Source of the DNA: Canibacter zhoujuaniae
GTDB lineage: Bacteria; Actinomycetota; Actinomycetes; Actinomycetales; Microbacteriaceae
Assembly: GCF_011752005.1 (NCBI RefSeq)
Contig: NZ_JAAIJZ010000001.1
Location: 744,001-808,000 of the forward strand
Direction of reading: 5' to 3'
DNA: 64,000 nt
In this document: positions 16,583 to 25,783 of the stretch, one piece after another
Numbering within the stretch: the first letter of the stretch is position 1
Layout of the letters: each line of letters opens with the position of its first letter
The notes under the pieces: generated by a model
What the model was told of the DNA's origin: nothing
The model's input: only the letters and a program-made list of their open reading frames with translations
Database searches by the model: none
Program-made: the position numbers and the translations under genes

Positions 16583-17257
16583 ATGTCAATGCGGGCGCGG
16601 ATCACCCCACAAGAGGCCTGGATGCAGATGGTGTCTGGTAATCAACGTTTCATTGCCGGCAGCCAGGAGCACCCGCATCAGGATGCTGCTAGACGAGATC
16701 TGATCGCCGGTGGACAGAGCCCGGACGTTGCGCTCTTTGGCTGTTCAGACTCACGTCTAGCGGCAGAGATCATTTTCGATCGCGGGCTTGGCGACCTGTT
16801 TGTAATTAGAAATATTGGGCACGTTGTAGCTGAGTCAATCGTCGCATCCTTAGAGTTTGCTGTCACAGAACTCGGTGTTGCGCTGGTTTTAGTGCTCGCG
16901 CATGACAGCTGCGGGGCGGTTAAAGCGGCGGTGAATCTCTGCACCGACAACCCAGATGAGATGCCGCGCGCTGTGGTGCGCACTCTGCAGCCGATTGTTC
17001 CAAGCGTGCAGTGGGTGTGGCATAGATACAACTCAGAAACTCCGTATGTTGCTGAAGACGAGATCGACGCCGACGAAGCCGGTAGGCACCATCTGCGCCA
17101 AACGGTGCAAGATATTCTGCGTGCGAGCGCGATCCTCAGAGACAGTGTGGCAGCAGGAAAACTGGGGATCGTTGGCTGTCAGTACAGTCTCACCGACGGC
17201 CACATTAAACCAATAATTTCTGTCGGACCGCTAGAAACCGGCGAGGCAGTATCCTAG
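16583..17257 (+). CDS. Beta-class carbonic anhydrase
   Basis: A 224-residue beta-carbonic anhydrase that interconverts CO2 and bicarbonate. Zinc ligands are visible: C54 in GCSDSR (with the D56/R58 dyad), H107 and C110 in LAHDSCGAV. The C-terminal GIVGCQYSLTDG strand matches the actinobacterial subgroup. It starts 14 bases after the DUF4245 gene, suggesting co-transcription, and precedes fumC by 50 bases. Confidence 0.95.
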   Translation: MSMRARITPQEAWMQMVSGNQRFIAGSQEHPHQDAARRDLIAGGQSPDVALFGCSDSRLAAEIIFDRGLGDLFVIRNIGHVVAESIVASLEFAVTELGVALVLVLAHDSCGAVKAAVNLCTDNPDEMPRAVVRTLQPIVPSVQWVWHRYNSETPYVAEDEIDADEAGRHHLRQTVQDILRASAILRDSVAAGKLGIVGCQYSLTDGHIKPIISVGPLETGEAVS

Positions 17258-17306
17258 AAGAACCGTGGCAGATAACACACGGTCGGGTTTCTAACGAAGG
17301 AAGCAA

Positions 17307-18710
17307 GTGAGCGAAATCGAATACCGCATCGAGCACGATACTATGGGCGAAGTTCGCGTTCCAAAAAACGCACTCTATGCAGCCCAAACTCAGCGCGCTG
17401 TAGAAAACTTCCCAATCTCAGGCAGCGGTCTTGAGCCAGCACAGATCATTGCGTTAGCGCGCATCAAACGTGCGGCAGCAATCGCTAACAAAGAATTGGG
17501 AATTCTAGACGCCGATATCTCAGACGCTATTGTTGCGGCAGCCGATGAGGTTATTGGCGGCGATCACCACGACCAGTTTCCGGTAGACACCTACCAAACA
17601 GGTTCTGGCACCTCATCGAACATGAATATGAATGAGGTGCTCGCAACTCTCGCTTCAAAGCACCTCGGCGCACAGGTGCACCCGAACGACCACGTCAACG
17701 CTTCGCAGTCATCAAACGATGTTTTCCCAACTTCGGTGCATATCGCGGTTACCGGGGCACTCATCGAGCAGCTGGTGCCGGCGCTTGAGTACCTCGCTGC
17801 GGCGCTCGAAGAAAAGGCTGAGGCGTGGAAGAGCGCAGTGAAGCCGGGCCGCACCCACCTGATGGACGCCACTCCAGTGACTCTCGGCCAGGAGTTTGGT
17901 GGCTACGCTGCGCAGATTCGCTACGGTATCGAACGCGTGCAGGCCGCTCTGCCACGTGTTGCTGAGGTGCCGCAGGGTGGCACTGCTGTGGGCACCGGCA
18001 TTAATACGCCGCTTGGTTTCCCTGAGCGAGTTATCGCTGAAATCGCTTCTTCCAGTGGCTTGCCAATCACCGAAGCGCGCAACCACTTTGAAGCGCAGGC
18101 AAACCGTGACGGTTTGGTTGAAGCTTCAGGCGCTCTGCGCACAATCGCAGTGTCGCTGACCAAGATTAACAACGACCTGCGTTGGATGGGTTCCGGCCCT
18201 AACACCGGCTTGGGTGAGCTCTTCATCCCAGACCTCCAGCCAGGTTCATCGATTATGCCGGGCAAGGTGAACCCTGTTGTGCCTGAAGCTGTGCTGATGG
18301 TGGCATCACGGGTTATCGGTAACGATGCAACTATTGCTTGGGCGGGTGCATCAGGCGCGTTTGAGCTCAATGTGCAGATCCCAGTTATGGGAACCGCCCT
18401 GCTCGAGTCAGCACGACTTTTGAGCAATGCATGCCGCGTCCTGGCAGACAAGACGGTTAAGGGTCTTGAAGCAAACCTTGATCGTGCTGCAGCTCTTGCG
18501 GGCATGAGCCCGTCGACTGTCACCCCGCTGAATCGTCTAATCGGTTACGAAGCAGCTGCTAAAATAGCAAAGCACTCAGTTGCAAAGGGCATTACTGTGC
18601 GTGAGGCTGTTATCGACCTCGGCTACGTTGAGCGTGGCGAGGTCAGTGAGGCCGAGCTGGATAAGGCACTTGATCTGCTTTCTATGACCCACCCGGGAGT
18701 CGCCAAATAG
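17307..18710 (+). CDS. fumC: Class II fumarate hydratase
   Basis: A 467-residue fumarase of the aspartase/fumarase superfamily, interconverting fumarate and malate in the TCA cycle. Hallmarks are TYQTGSGTSSNMNMNEV, the catalytic-loop signature GSSIMPGKVNP, and GRTHLMDATPVTLGQE. Together they favour FumC over aspartase. The GTG start at 17307 follows GAAGGAAG. Confidence 0.96.
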   Translation: MSEIEYRIEHDTMGEVRVPKNALYAAQTQRAVENFPISGSGLEPAQIIALARIKRAAAIANKELGILDADISDAIVAAADEVIGGDHHDQFPVDTYQTGSGTSSNMNMNEVLATLASKHLGAQVHPNDHVNASQSSNDVFPTSVHIAVTGALIEQLVPALEYLAAALEEKAEAWKSAVKPGRTHLMDATPVTLGQEFGGYAAQIRYGIERVQAALPRVAEVPQGGTAVGTGINTPLGFPERVIAEIASSSGLPITEARNHFEAQANRDGLVEASGALRTIAVSLTKINNDLRWMGSGPNTGLGELFIPDLQPGSSIMPGKVNPVVPEAVLMVASRVIGNDATIAWAGASGAFELNVQIPVMGTALLESARLLSNACRVLADKTVKGLEANLDRAAALAGMSPSTVTPLNRLIGYEAAAKIAKHSVAKGITVREAVIDLGYVERGEVSEAELDKALDLLSMTHPGVAK

Positions 18711-18780
18711 ATCTTGCTGTCTAACGCTCGAAATCACGCACCCGCCAAGACTTTCGGGCTGAACTGACAGGAAGATAAAT

Positions 18781-20799
18781 ATGGTTTTCAGCAAGAAAGC
18801 TAAAGAAAAACCTGCTTCTAGTTTACACTCCGCTGCCAAAAGCGACCGCTCCAAGACACCTGGACGCGGTCGCTTGGCCTTTATTCTCAACAAAGAGCGC
18901 GGGCAAAAATTTTTAGAAGAATTAAACTATCCGCACAATATTCACCCCGCTCTAGTCCCCGGTGTTTCAATCGAGGATCAAAAGGTGCGCTACGGCGTCG
19001 ACCGCGTGATTGTGGCTGTTGTGGGTGTGCTGATTATCAGCTTCGTTGTGTGGGGCGCACTGCAGCCGCAGACTGTGTTTGATGTATCCAGCACGGCCTT
19101 GAACTGGATTATGGTCAACTTCGGTTGGGTTTTTACTGTCATAGCTGCCGGGCTTGTTGTTGTGCTGCTGTGGTTGGCGTTCAGCCGCTATGGCAAAATT
19201 CCACTCGGCCTAGACGGAGAGGCACCCGAGTTCTCAACCAGCTCATGGGTTGCGATGCTGTTTGCCGGCGGTATCGGCATCGGGATTATCTTCTTCGGCG
19301 CATATGAACCCCTAACCTTCTACCTCAGCCCCCGGCCGGACACAGTCGAGCCTGCGAGCGCTGAGGCAATTACCGCAGCGATGTCGCAGTCTGCAATGCA
19401 CTGGGGCATTAATGCCTGGTCAATATATGCGATCGTTGGCTTAGCTGTTGCCTACACCAGCTTCCGGCGCGGGCGTGTGCCGCTTATGAGTTCTATTCTC
19501 GCGCCACTGTTTAAAACTGATGTCACCAACCCCGGTATGCGCGCTATCGACGGCATGGCAATTATCGCGACGCTCTTCGGCACTGCTGCCTCACTCGGCA
19601 TCGGTGCTATGCAGATTGCACGCGGTGTCGAGATTGTGACAGGCTGGTCTACAGAGGGCAATCAGATTGCGATTGTCGTGATCATGCTGCTCACAATTGG
19701 CACAATTATTTCTGCTGTGTCTGGGGTGGCTAAAGGCATCCGTATGCTCTCAAACATAAATATGGTGCTCGCGCTGGGGCTTGCGATTTTTATCTTCTTT
19801 GTTGGCCCTTCTGCGTTTATTATGAACGCAATTCCTTCGGTCATGATTGACTATTTAGCTAATATCCCTGATGCACTATCAGCGAATATGGCCGCGAGCC
19901 CTGAGATGCAGGCATTCCTCTCAAGCTGGACCGTCTTTTACTGGGCTTGGTGGGTTTCTTGGGCCCCATTCGTGGGTGTTTTTGTGGCGAAAATTTCTCG
20001 CGGCCGCACGATCCGCCAGTTTGTTTTGGGCGTGCTCTTTATTCCTTCAACGATCGTAATTGCCGCTTTCACAGTAATCGGCGGCACCGCGATTTGGATG
20101 CAGCGTGAAACTCAGGCGCTCGCGCCGGGCAACGATCCTAACGCACTGCCTGCCCCCGCAGAGATTATGTTTGAAGTGCTCAGCAACCTGCCGGGCTATG
20201 CGATTGTTGCCCCGTTGATTATCGTTATTCTTGCGGTCTTCTTCATTACCTCGGCTGACTCAGCCTCTCTTGTAAATTCACAGCTCTCACAGCGCGGTAA
20301 CCCATCACCGAAACGTCTTATCACCGCGTTCTGGGCTGTGTGCATGGCGGGCATTGCAGTCGTTATGCTGCTTGCTGGTGGTGCGGATGTGCTGCAGGGC
20401 TTGCAAAATATGATCACCATCACCGCGCTTCCTTTTGCGGTTGTGCTGATCCTGATGACTGTCGCACTTGTCAAAGAGCTGCGCAACGATCCGATGACCA
20501 TCCGCAGCAACTTTGAACAGTCTGCGCTTGAAAAAGCCGTTGTGGCCGGTGTCACTGAATACGGCGATAACTTCAAGATCGCCCTCGAACCAACCGCTTC
20601 AGACGATGAATTAGCCGCCGGGGCAGATTTTGACTCAGAGGCACCAGAGGTTACTGACTGGTATGCGCGCACAGATGAAGACGGCAACCCTGTTGATTAC
20701 GACTATGAGGCCGGCCAGTATCTTGATGCTGACGGCACGCCACTAGTCGATGAGACAGCGGATTCAGACACCGTAAAAACGACGGACGGTGCCGAGTAA
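18781..20799 (+). CDS. BCCT-family betaine/choline/carnitine transporter
   Basis: A 672-residue membrane protein with about twelve helices. It carries BCCT signatures: FAGGIGIGIIFFGAYEPL, the substrate-helix region MHWGINAWSIYAIVGLA, and the tryptophan-rich WTVFYWAWWVSWAPFVG segment. A hydrophilic C-terminal tail of about 90 residues rich in Asp and Glu may act in osmosensing, as in other family members. It probably imports compatible solutes with Na+ or H+. Its 3' end overlaps the convergent acyl-CoA-dehydrogenase-like gene by 36 bases. Confidence 0.93.
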   Translation: MVFSKKAKEKPASSLHSAAKSDRSKTPGRGRLAFILNKERGQKFLEELNYPHNIHPALVPGVSIEDQKVRYGVDRVIVAVVGVLIISFVVWGALQPQTVFDVSSTALNWIMVNFGWVFTVIAAGLVVVLLWLAFSRYGKIPLGLDGEAPEFSTSSWVAMLFAGGIGIGIIFFGAYEPLTFYLSPRPDTVEPASAEAITAAMSQSAMHWGINAWSIYAIVGLAVAYTSFRRGRVPLMSSILAPLFKTDVTNPGMRAIDGMAIIATLFGTAASLGIGAMQIARGVEIVTGWSTEGNQIAIVVIMLLTIGTIISAVSGVAKGIRMLSNINMVLALGLAIFIFFVGPSAFIMNAIPSVMIDYLANIPDALSANMAASPEMQAFLSSWTVFYWAWWVSWAPFVGVFVAKISRGRTIRQFVLGVLFIPSTIVIAAFTVIGGTAIWMQRETQALAPGNDPNALPAPAEIMFEVLSNLPGYAIVAPLIIVILAVFFITSADSASLVNSQLSQRGNPSPKRLITAFWAVCMAGIAVVMLLAGGADVLQGLQNMITITALPFAVVLILMTVALVKELRNDPMTIRSNFEQSALEKAVVAGVTEYGDNFKIALEPTASDDELAAGADFDSEAPEVTDWYARTDEDGNPVDYDYEAGQYLDADGTPLVDETADSDTVKTTDGAE

Positions 20800-21894
20800 A
20801 CCGGCCGCAGAAGTTGGATGATACTGCGCCGCTGCAACGTCGCGGCGCAGTCTCGCCAACTCACTGTCAGCCTGAAATGCGCTCGTACCGCTCACCGCGC
20901 ACGCCATTTCAACGGTGTTAGCGGCCGCGTCACAAATCTGATTCTTCGCCGCCGCAAGTGCTAGAAAGGCATCAGGTCGGTTAAACAGCTCACCAGAATC
21001 AAGCTGTGCGCACAGCAGCTCCAGAGAGTTTAGCGCCGCCCGCTGACCCAGCACCGCTGCCGCAAAGTCAGCACCCCGCCGTTCATTAGCGCCGGCTGTT
21101 GTTTCGGTGCCGTCCATCAGAGTTACTGCACGCTGTAAAGCTGTCGTTGCAAGCTCAATAGCGCGCTCAGCAAGCCCCTGATACACGGATGCGGTGAGCA
21201 GAGAGAAATTCGCAAAAATCGCACCAACAAGCAGATCGCTCGCCTCGTATGGCGCAATATCACGAACCACCCGGCTGTTTCGCATCTGCACGTCTTCAAG
21301 CACAGTTGTGTAGCTGTGCGTGGCTCGCATCCCCACAGGATTCCACTCTCCCGGGTTGCTTATCTTGCCTGCAGCGTCGCGTTCAACAAAACCAAAAATT
21401 AGTCGGTCACCGCAGCGCGCGTGCAGCCCCAGCCTGGTCCATGCTGGTGACAGAGTGGTAAAAACCTTGGTGCCGGAAATCAGATAGCCGTCTGCGTTTT
21501 TGTCAGCGGTTGTTTTTGCGTCAAGCAGCACAACGTCATTGCCGGGTTCAGAGATGCCAAACGCAAAAATCTCCCCCGCAGCTGCTTCTTTCAGCACCCA
21601 CTCCAGTGATTTATCGCCCTGTTCGAAGAGGGATCTGGCAACGCCCACCCACACCTGGTGCATATTAACTGCGAGCGCTGTGGCCGGCGCTGCTTGCGCT
21701 AACCGCCGCTGCAGGCGACTCACCTCGGTGGCTGCAAGGCCCGCACCGCCAAGCTGCGTAGGGGTAAAGGCGCTCAGATACCCCGCTTCTTTAAGCAGCT
21801 CGATGTCGGCCGCACAGAATTGGTTGTCTGCGTCTAACTGCGGCGCACGATCCGCAATCTGTTTTAAGATGGTGTCGCTAATGATCGCTGTCAT
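20764..21894 (-). CDS. Acyl-CoA dehydrogenase-fold flavoprotein
   Basis: A 376-residue protein with the ACAD three-domain layout: N-terminal helices with LKEAGYLSAFTPTQLGGAG, the flavin-binding middle strand region (FAFGISEPGNDV, then GYLISGTKVFTTLSPAW), and C-terminal helices. The C-terminal catalytic Glu region of true acyl-CoA dehydrogenases is not obvious; the end reads RRDVAAAQYHPTS, as in ACAD-fold monooxygenases such as DszC/HsaA. Dehydrogenase or flavin-dependent monooxygenase are both possible. It diverges from mtnA by 91 bases. Confidence 0.82.
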   Translation of the reverse strand: MTAIISDTILKQIADRAPQLDADNQFCAADIELLKEAGYLSAFTPTQLGGAGLAATEVSRLQRRLAQAAPATALAVNMHQVWVGVARSLFEQGDKSLEWVLKEAAAGEIFAFGISEPGNDVVLLDAKTTADKNADGYLISGTKVFTTLSPAWTRLGLHARCGDRLIFGFVERDAAGKISNPGEWNPVGMRATHSYTTVLEDVQMRNSRVVRDIAPYEASDLLVGAIFANFSLLTASVYQGLAERAIELATTALQRAVTLMDGTETTAGANERRGADFAAAVLGQRAALNSLELLCAQLDSGELFNRPDAFLALAAAKNQICDAAANTVEMACAVSGTSAFQADSELARLRRDVAAAQYHPTSAAGLLGTVRRFYGV

Positions 21895-21985
21895 AGTGTT
21901 AACGATACACTCGCAGTTTCCGAGTCGCTTTAAGCTCCGGTATTGTGGATATGAATCTTAACGCTCCACGTTTTAGGGAGAATTT

Positions 21986-23014
21986 TTGCGCACTATCGAT
22001 TGGCAAGACGGTGTAATTAAGCTGATTGATCAGACCCTGCTACCGCACGAGTTGGTTTTGCGCGAGGTTGCAGATATTGAAACCCTTATCGCGGATATCA
22101 AACGGCTAGCGGTGCGTGGCGCCCCGGCGCTGGGGGTTGCTGGCGCGCTCGGTGTTGCGCTGCTCGCTCAAAAACTTGCGGATCCCGCGGCGGTGCGTCG
22201 TGAGGCGCAGCGGCTGCGCGAGGCACGCCCCACTGCTGTGAATCTCTCGTGGGGTGTTGATCAAGCACTCGCAGTTATTGATGACGGCGCTGACGCTGTG
22301 CTCGCAAAAGCCCTTGAGGTGCGCGATGCAGACATCCGCGCGTGCGTTTCTATGGGGCTCTACGGTGCCGAAACTGTGCGCTCTATAACGGGCAAAGAGC
22401 AGGTGCGCATGATGACCATCTGCAACACCGGCGGTCTGGCAACTGTAGAGCGCGGCACTGCGCTCGGAGTGATCCAAACCCTCCTAGAACAGGGATCTTT
22501 GACCCAAACATTAGCTTGTGAAACTCGCCCGCTGCTGCAGGGCGCCCGGTTAACCGCATGGGAGCTAAAAAACATGGGTGCTCCCTTCAAATTAATTGTT
22601 GACTCTGCTGGCCCGTTTCTGCTCTCCCGCGGCGCTGCCGATGCAGTGGTTATCGGCGCTGACAGGATCGCAGCGAACGGTGACACCGCAAATAAAATCG
22701 GATCCTTCTCTCTAGCGCTTGCCGCTAAATATGCGGGTGTGCCCTTTTTTGTGGTTGCCCCCGAAAGCACAATTGATATGCAAACGACAACCGGCAAAGA
22801 TATTGAAATTGAGGATCGCGGCGTTACTGAAATTGCCGAGCTTAACGGCGTTAGAACCGCACCAGCAGACATCGAAGGCCTAAACCCGGCCTTTGACGTT
22901 ACCCCACACAGTTTGATCACCGGCATTATTACCGAACGCCGTGTGATTCATCTCGACCGGGGGCAAACCCTGGCAGAGACTCCCCTTGGCGAGCTTCGAG
23001 TCGCCGCTCAATAA
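21986..23014 (+). CDS. mtnA: S-methyl-5-thioribose-1-phosphate isomerase
   Basis: A 342-residue eIF2B-like isomerase converting methylthioribose 1-phosphate to methylthioribulose 1-phosphate. Visible motifs are VRGAPALGVAGALG, the catalytic Cys C146 in ICNTGGLATV, RPLLQGARLTAWEL, and the catalytic Asp D226 in VIGADRIAANGDTANKIG. The start is TTG at 21986, with AGGGAG 6 bases upstream. It lies 24 bases before a nucleoside-type ABC importer, implying salvage of 5'-methylthioadenosine products. The other usual Met-salvage enzymes (MtnK, MtnB, MtnD) are not in the window. Confidence 0.93.
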   Translation: MRTIDWQDGVIKLIDQTLLPHELVLREVADIETLIADIKRLAVRGAPALGVAGALGVALLAQKLADPAAVRREAQRLREARPTAVNLSWGVDQALAVIDDGADAVLAKALEVRDADIRACVSMGLYGAETVRSITGKEQVRMMTICNTGGLATVERGTALGVIQTLLEQGSLTQTLACETRPLLQGARLTAWELKNMGAPFKLIVDSAGPFLLSRGAADAVVIGADRIAANGDTANKIGSFSLALAAKYAGVPFFVVAPESTIDMQTTTGKDIEIEDRGVTEIAELNGVRTAPADIEGLNPAFDVTPHSLITGIITERRVIHLDRGQTLAETPLGELRVAAQ

Positions 23015-23038
23015 ATCCCGAAAGGATCAAGATATTCA

Positions 23039-24103
23039 ATGAAGGCATTTACTAAGCGTGGCGCTACCGCAGCTGCTGCTGGCGTTGCCGCAATCGGCCT
23101 ACTGCTCTCAGGTTGCGCTGGTGGAAACAGCTCATCTAACAGCAGTTCTGCATCCTCTGAAACTGGCACAGAAAGCAATCAGAGTTTCATCTACATAACC
23201 AGTGACCCAATCGGTCAAAATGAGTTTCTGAAGTCTGGCCAGATCGGCATTAACGCTGTTGCTGAGGCCAACGGCGGAAAAGCAAAAACCTTCGAGTCTA
23301 AAGACGACGAAACCCGCCGCTCAAATCTCGATCAGGCTGTCAATGAAGCACCAGCGGTTATTGTAATGCTCGGTTTCCAGTTTGCTGACCTTGCAGCCGA
23401 GTATGCAGAAGCCTACCCAGACCAGAAGTTCCTGCTGATCGACACCACTGTTGAGGGCGACTTCGACAACCTCTACACCGCCACCTTCCGCGAGCAGGAG
23501 CCTTCATACCTGCTGGGTGTTGAAGCTGCGCTGCTCTCGCAGTCAAAGAAGGTTGGCTCGGTAATGTCACTTGATATTCCGCTGCTGCACAAATACAACA
23601 ACGGTTTTGCGCAGGGTGCGACCGACACCGCAAGTGATGTTGAGGCGATTGCGCCACAGTATGTTGGTGGCGAGAATCCATTTGCTGACACCGCTCGCGC
23701 GAAAGAGCAGGCACTTGCTTTTGCGGCAACCGGTGTTGACCAGGTGTTCGCTGTTGCAGCCGCCGCTAACGGTGGTATTCACGAGGCCGCTGCTGAAAAG
23801 GGCTTTTACACCTACGGTGTAGACGCAAACCAGTGCGGTATGGCACCGGGGCACGTCGTTGACGGCACCATCAAGGCTGTGAACAAGGTTGTTGAGACCG
23901 TTGTGGGCGAGATCCTTGCAGGCAAGAGCCCGAAGGACGCAACCAGCTCATTCGGCCTGGCAGAAGAGGGCATGACCGTTGTTAGCCTCACCGATGACGC
24001 TGCAGATTCTGGCTGTGTTGTTATGTCACACCCGGAGATTATCGAAAAGGTTGAGGCTGCCGCTAAGGCAATCAAGGCCGGCGATATTACTGTTGCTGAA
24101 TAA
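23039..24103 (+). CDS. BMP-family substrate-binding lipoprotein of an ABC importer
   Basis: A 354-residue secreted lipoprotein with a basic N terminus, a hydrophobic stretch and lipobox LLSGC (lipidated C26), followed by a Ser/Asn linker. The mature part is a basic membrane protein (BMP/PnrA/Med) domain, the family that binds purine nucleosides; conserved segments include SDPIGQNEFLKSGQIGI and YTYGVDANQCGMAPG. It follows mtnA and precedes the ATPase and two permeases. A strong hairpin after its stop probably raises its expression relative to the downstream genes, as is usual for binding proteins. Confidence 0.92.
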   Translation: MKAFTKRGATAAAAGVAAIGLLLSGCAGGNSSSNSSSASSETGTESNQSFIYITSDPIGQNEFLKSGQIGINAVAEANGGKAKTFESKDDETRRSNLDQAVNEAPAVIVMLGFQFADLAAEYAEAYPDQKFLLIDTTVEGDFDNLYTATFREQEPSYLLGVEAALLSQSKKVGSVMSLDIPLLHKYNNGFAQGATDTASDVEAIAPQYVGGENPFADTARAKEQALAFAATGVDQVFAVAAAANGGIHEAAAEKGFYTYGVDANQCGMAPGHVVDGTIKAVNKVVETVVGEILAGKSPKDATSSFGLAEEGMTVVSLTDDAADSGCVVMSHPEIIEKVEAAAKAIKAGDITVAE

Positions 24104-24126
24104 TTAGCTGCGGTTCTGTTTTAACA

Positions 24127-24161
24127 GTTGGGGCTCTGATCACTGCGGTCAGAGCCCCAAC
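24127..24161 (+). terminator. Hairpin between binding-protein and ABC ATPase genes
   Basis: A perfect 13-bp GC-rich stem (24127-24139 with 24149-24161; GTTGGGGCTCTGA and its complement) and a 9-base loop, 24 bases after the lipoprotein stop. There is no strong T run, so it may stop only part of the transcription or stabilise the upstream mRNA end. Confidence 0.7.
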
Positions 24162-24240
24162 CCATATTTCAGAGACGGCAACAAACTAGGCTTTGTTAGA
24201 CTTAAACGCACATCAGTTCATGGCCTTGAGGAGTCCCAGC

Positions 24241-25761
24241 GTGGTCGCTGAAATTGAGATGCGCGGCATCACCAAACGTTTTCCCGGAGTTATTGCCGAC
24301 GATAACGTTGATTTCACGGTTGAAAAAGGTGAGATTCATGCGCTGATGGGTGAAAACGGCGCTGGCAAATCAATTCTAATGTCGCAGCTCGCCGGGGTTT
24401 ATCAACCTGATGCGGGCACGATTAAAATCAGCGGTGCAGAGGTTAAATTCACCAGCCCACTCGACGCAATCGCAGCGGGTGTGGGCATGGTATTCCAATC
24501 TTTTAAGCTGTTTCCCTCTCTCACTATCGCTGAAAACGTGGTGTTCCGTGATGAGCCAACAAAAGGTGGCTTGCTGGATCGCGAAGCCGCGGTGGCAAAG
24601 GTGCAGGAGATTGCCGACCGCTACGGGCTTGCAGTAAACCCGCGCGATAAAGTCTCTGATGTGCCGGTCGGAGTGCTGCAGCGGGTTGAAATTATTAAGG
24701 CACTCTATCGGGAAGCGAAAATTTTAATTCTCGATGAGCCAACAGCTGTGCTCACCCCGCAAGAGACTGAAAAACTTTTTGAGATTTTACGTGCCCTCAA
24801 AGCTGACGGGCGCACAATCATTATCATTACGCACAAGCTCAGCGAGGTTATGAGCATTTCTGATCGCGTCACTGTGCTGCGTGACGGCAAGAATGTTGCT
24901 GAACTGATCACCGCCGATACGAACCCGACAGAGTTGACCCGTCACATGACCGGGCGTGATGTTGATCTGACACAGCCGCCACCTAAAAATCCGCTCGGCG
25001 AAGTTGTGCTCGATGTGCAGGGGCTTACCGTCACTGAAACAGGGCGCAACGCAGTTGATAGCGCAACGTTTACTGTGCGTCACGGTGAGATTGTCGGCAT
25101 TGCCGGTGTCGCAGGTAACGGGCAGGTCGAGCTTGCCGAAGCGATTGTGGGAATGCGCCCGACAGTCGCGGGCACTGTCACGATTGCGGGCACGGATTGC
25201 AGCTCATTGAGCATCGCTGCAAGGCGTGATGCTGGTGTCGCATATATTCCTGAGGATCGGCACGGTGTCGGCTCAGCTGCAACCGCATCTGCCAGCGATA
25301 ATCTCGCGTTAGGGCATCACCGATCCGCTCCGCTGCTAAAAAAGGGTCTGCTCGCAAGGAAGCGCATGACCGAGCACGCCCGCAATCTAATAAACCGCTT
25401 TGGCGTGAAAATAGCCAGCCACGAAACCCCCGTTGGCACCCTCTCTGGCGGCAACCTGCAGAAGGTGGTTGTCGCGCGCGAGATGGCTTACGCCTCCCCT
25501 CTTTTAATCGCAGAACAACCAACCCGCGGTGTCGATGTGGGCGCGATCGAGTCGATCCACAAAGAGCTCACTGCGTATCGCGATAGCGGCGGTGCGCTGC
25601 TGCTCATCTCCGCTGAGTTGAGCGAGATTATGTCGCTTGCAAGTCGCATCCTCGTCATGTTCGAGGGGAAGATCGTAGCTGACCTGCCGCGCGCAGAGGC
25701 TACCGAATCGCTGCTCGGTCTCTATATGGCTGGCCACACCCCGCACGAGACCGCTAGCTAA
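24241..25761 (+). CDS. Nucleoside-type ABC transporter ATP-binding protein (two ATPase domains)
   Basis: A 506-residue fused double ATPase as in BMP-type (NupO/YufO) and sugar importers. Domain 1 has Walker A GENGAGKS, a degenerate signature VPVGVLQRVEI and Walker B ILILDEPTA. Domain 2 has a degenerate P-loop (GVAGNGQVEL), a full signature LSGGNLQKVVVAREM and LLIAEQPTRGVDVG. This asymmetry is normal for the family. The residue after GKS in domain 1 is Ile rather than the usual Thr. The GTG at 24241 is chosen for its GAGGAG site 7 bases upstream; a longer frame from 24193 lacks one. Confidence 0.92.
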   Translation: MVAEIEMRGITKRFPGVIADDNVDFTVEKGEIHALMGENGAGKSILMSQLAGVYQPDAGTIKISGAEVKFTSPLDAIAAGVGMVFQSFKLFPSLTIAENVVFRDEPTKGGLLDREAAVAKVQEIADRYGLAVNPRDKVSDVPVGVLQRVEIIKALYREAKILILDEPTAVLTPQETEKLFEILRALKADGRTIIIITHKLSEVMSISDRVTVLRDGKNVAELITADTNPTELTRHMTGRDVDLTQPPPKNPLGEVVLDVQGLTVTETGRNAVDSATFTVRHGEIVGIAGVAGNGQVELAEAIVGMRPTVAGTVTIAGTDCSSLSIAARRDAGVAYIPEDRHGVGSAATASASDNLALGHHRSAPLLKKGLLARKRMTEHARNLINRFGVKIASHETPVGTLSGGNLQKVVVAREMAYASPLLIAEQPTRGVDVGAIESIHKELTAYRDSGGALLLISAELSEIMSLASRILVMFEGKIVADLPRAEATESLLGLYMAGHTPHETAS

Positions 25762-25783
25762 CGACGCAGGTAGACTGTTTAGC

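Noticed and set aside
17921..18523. A 200-codon minus-strand open frame opposite fumC
   Set aside because: It lies wholly within the strongly conserved fumarase gene and its translation has no family features.
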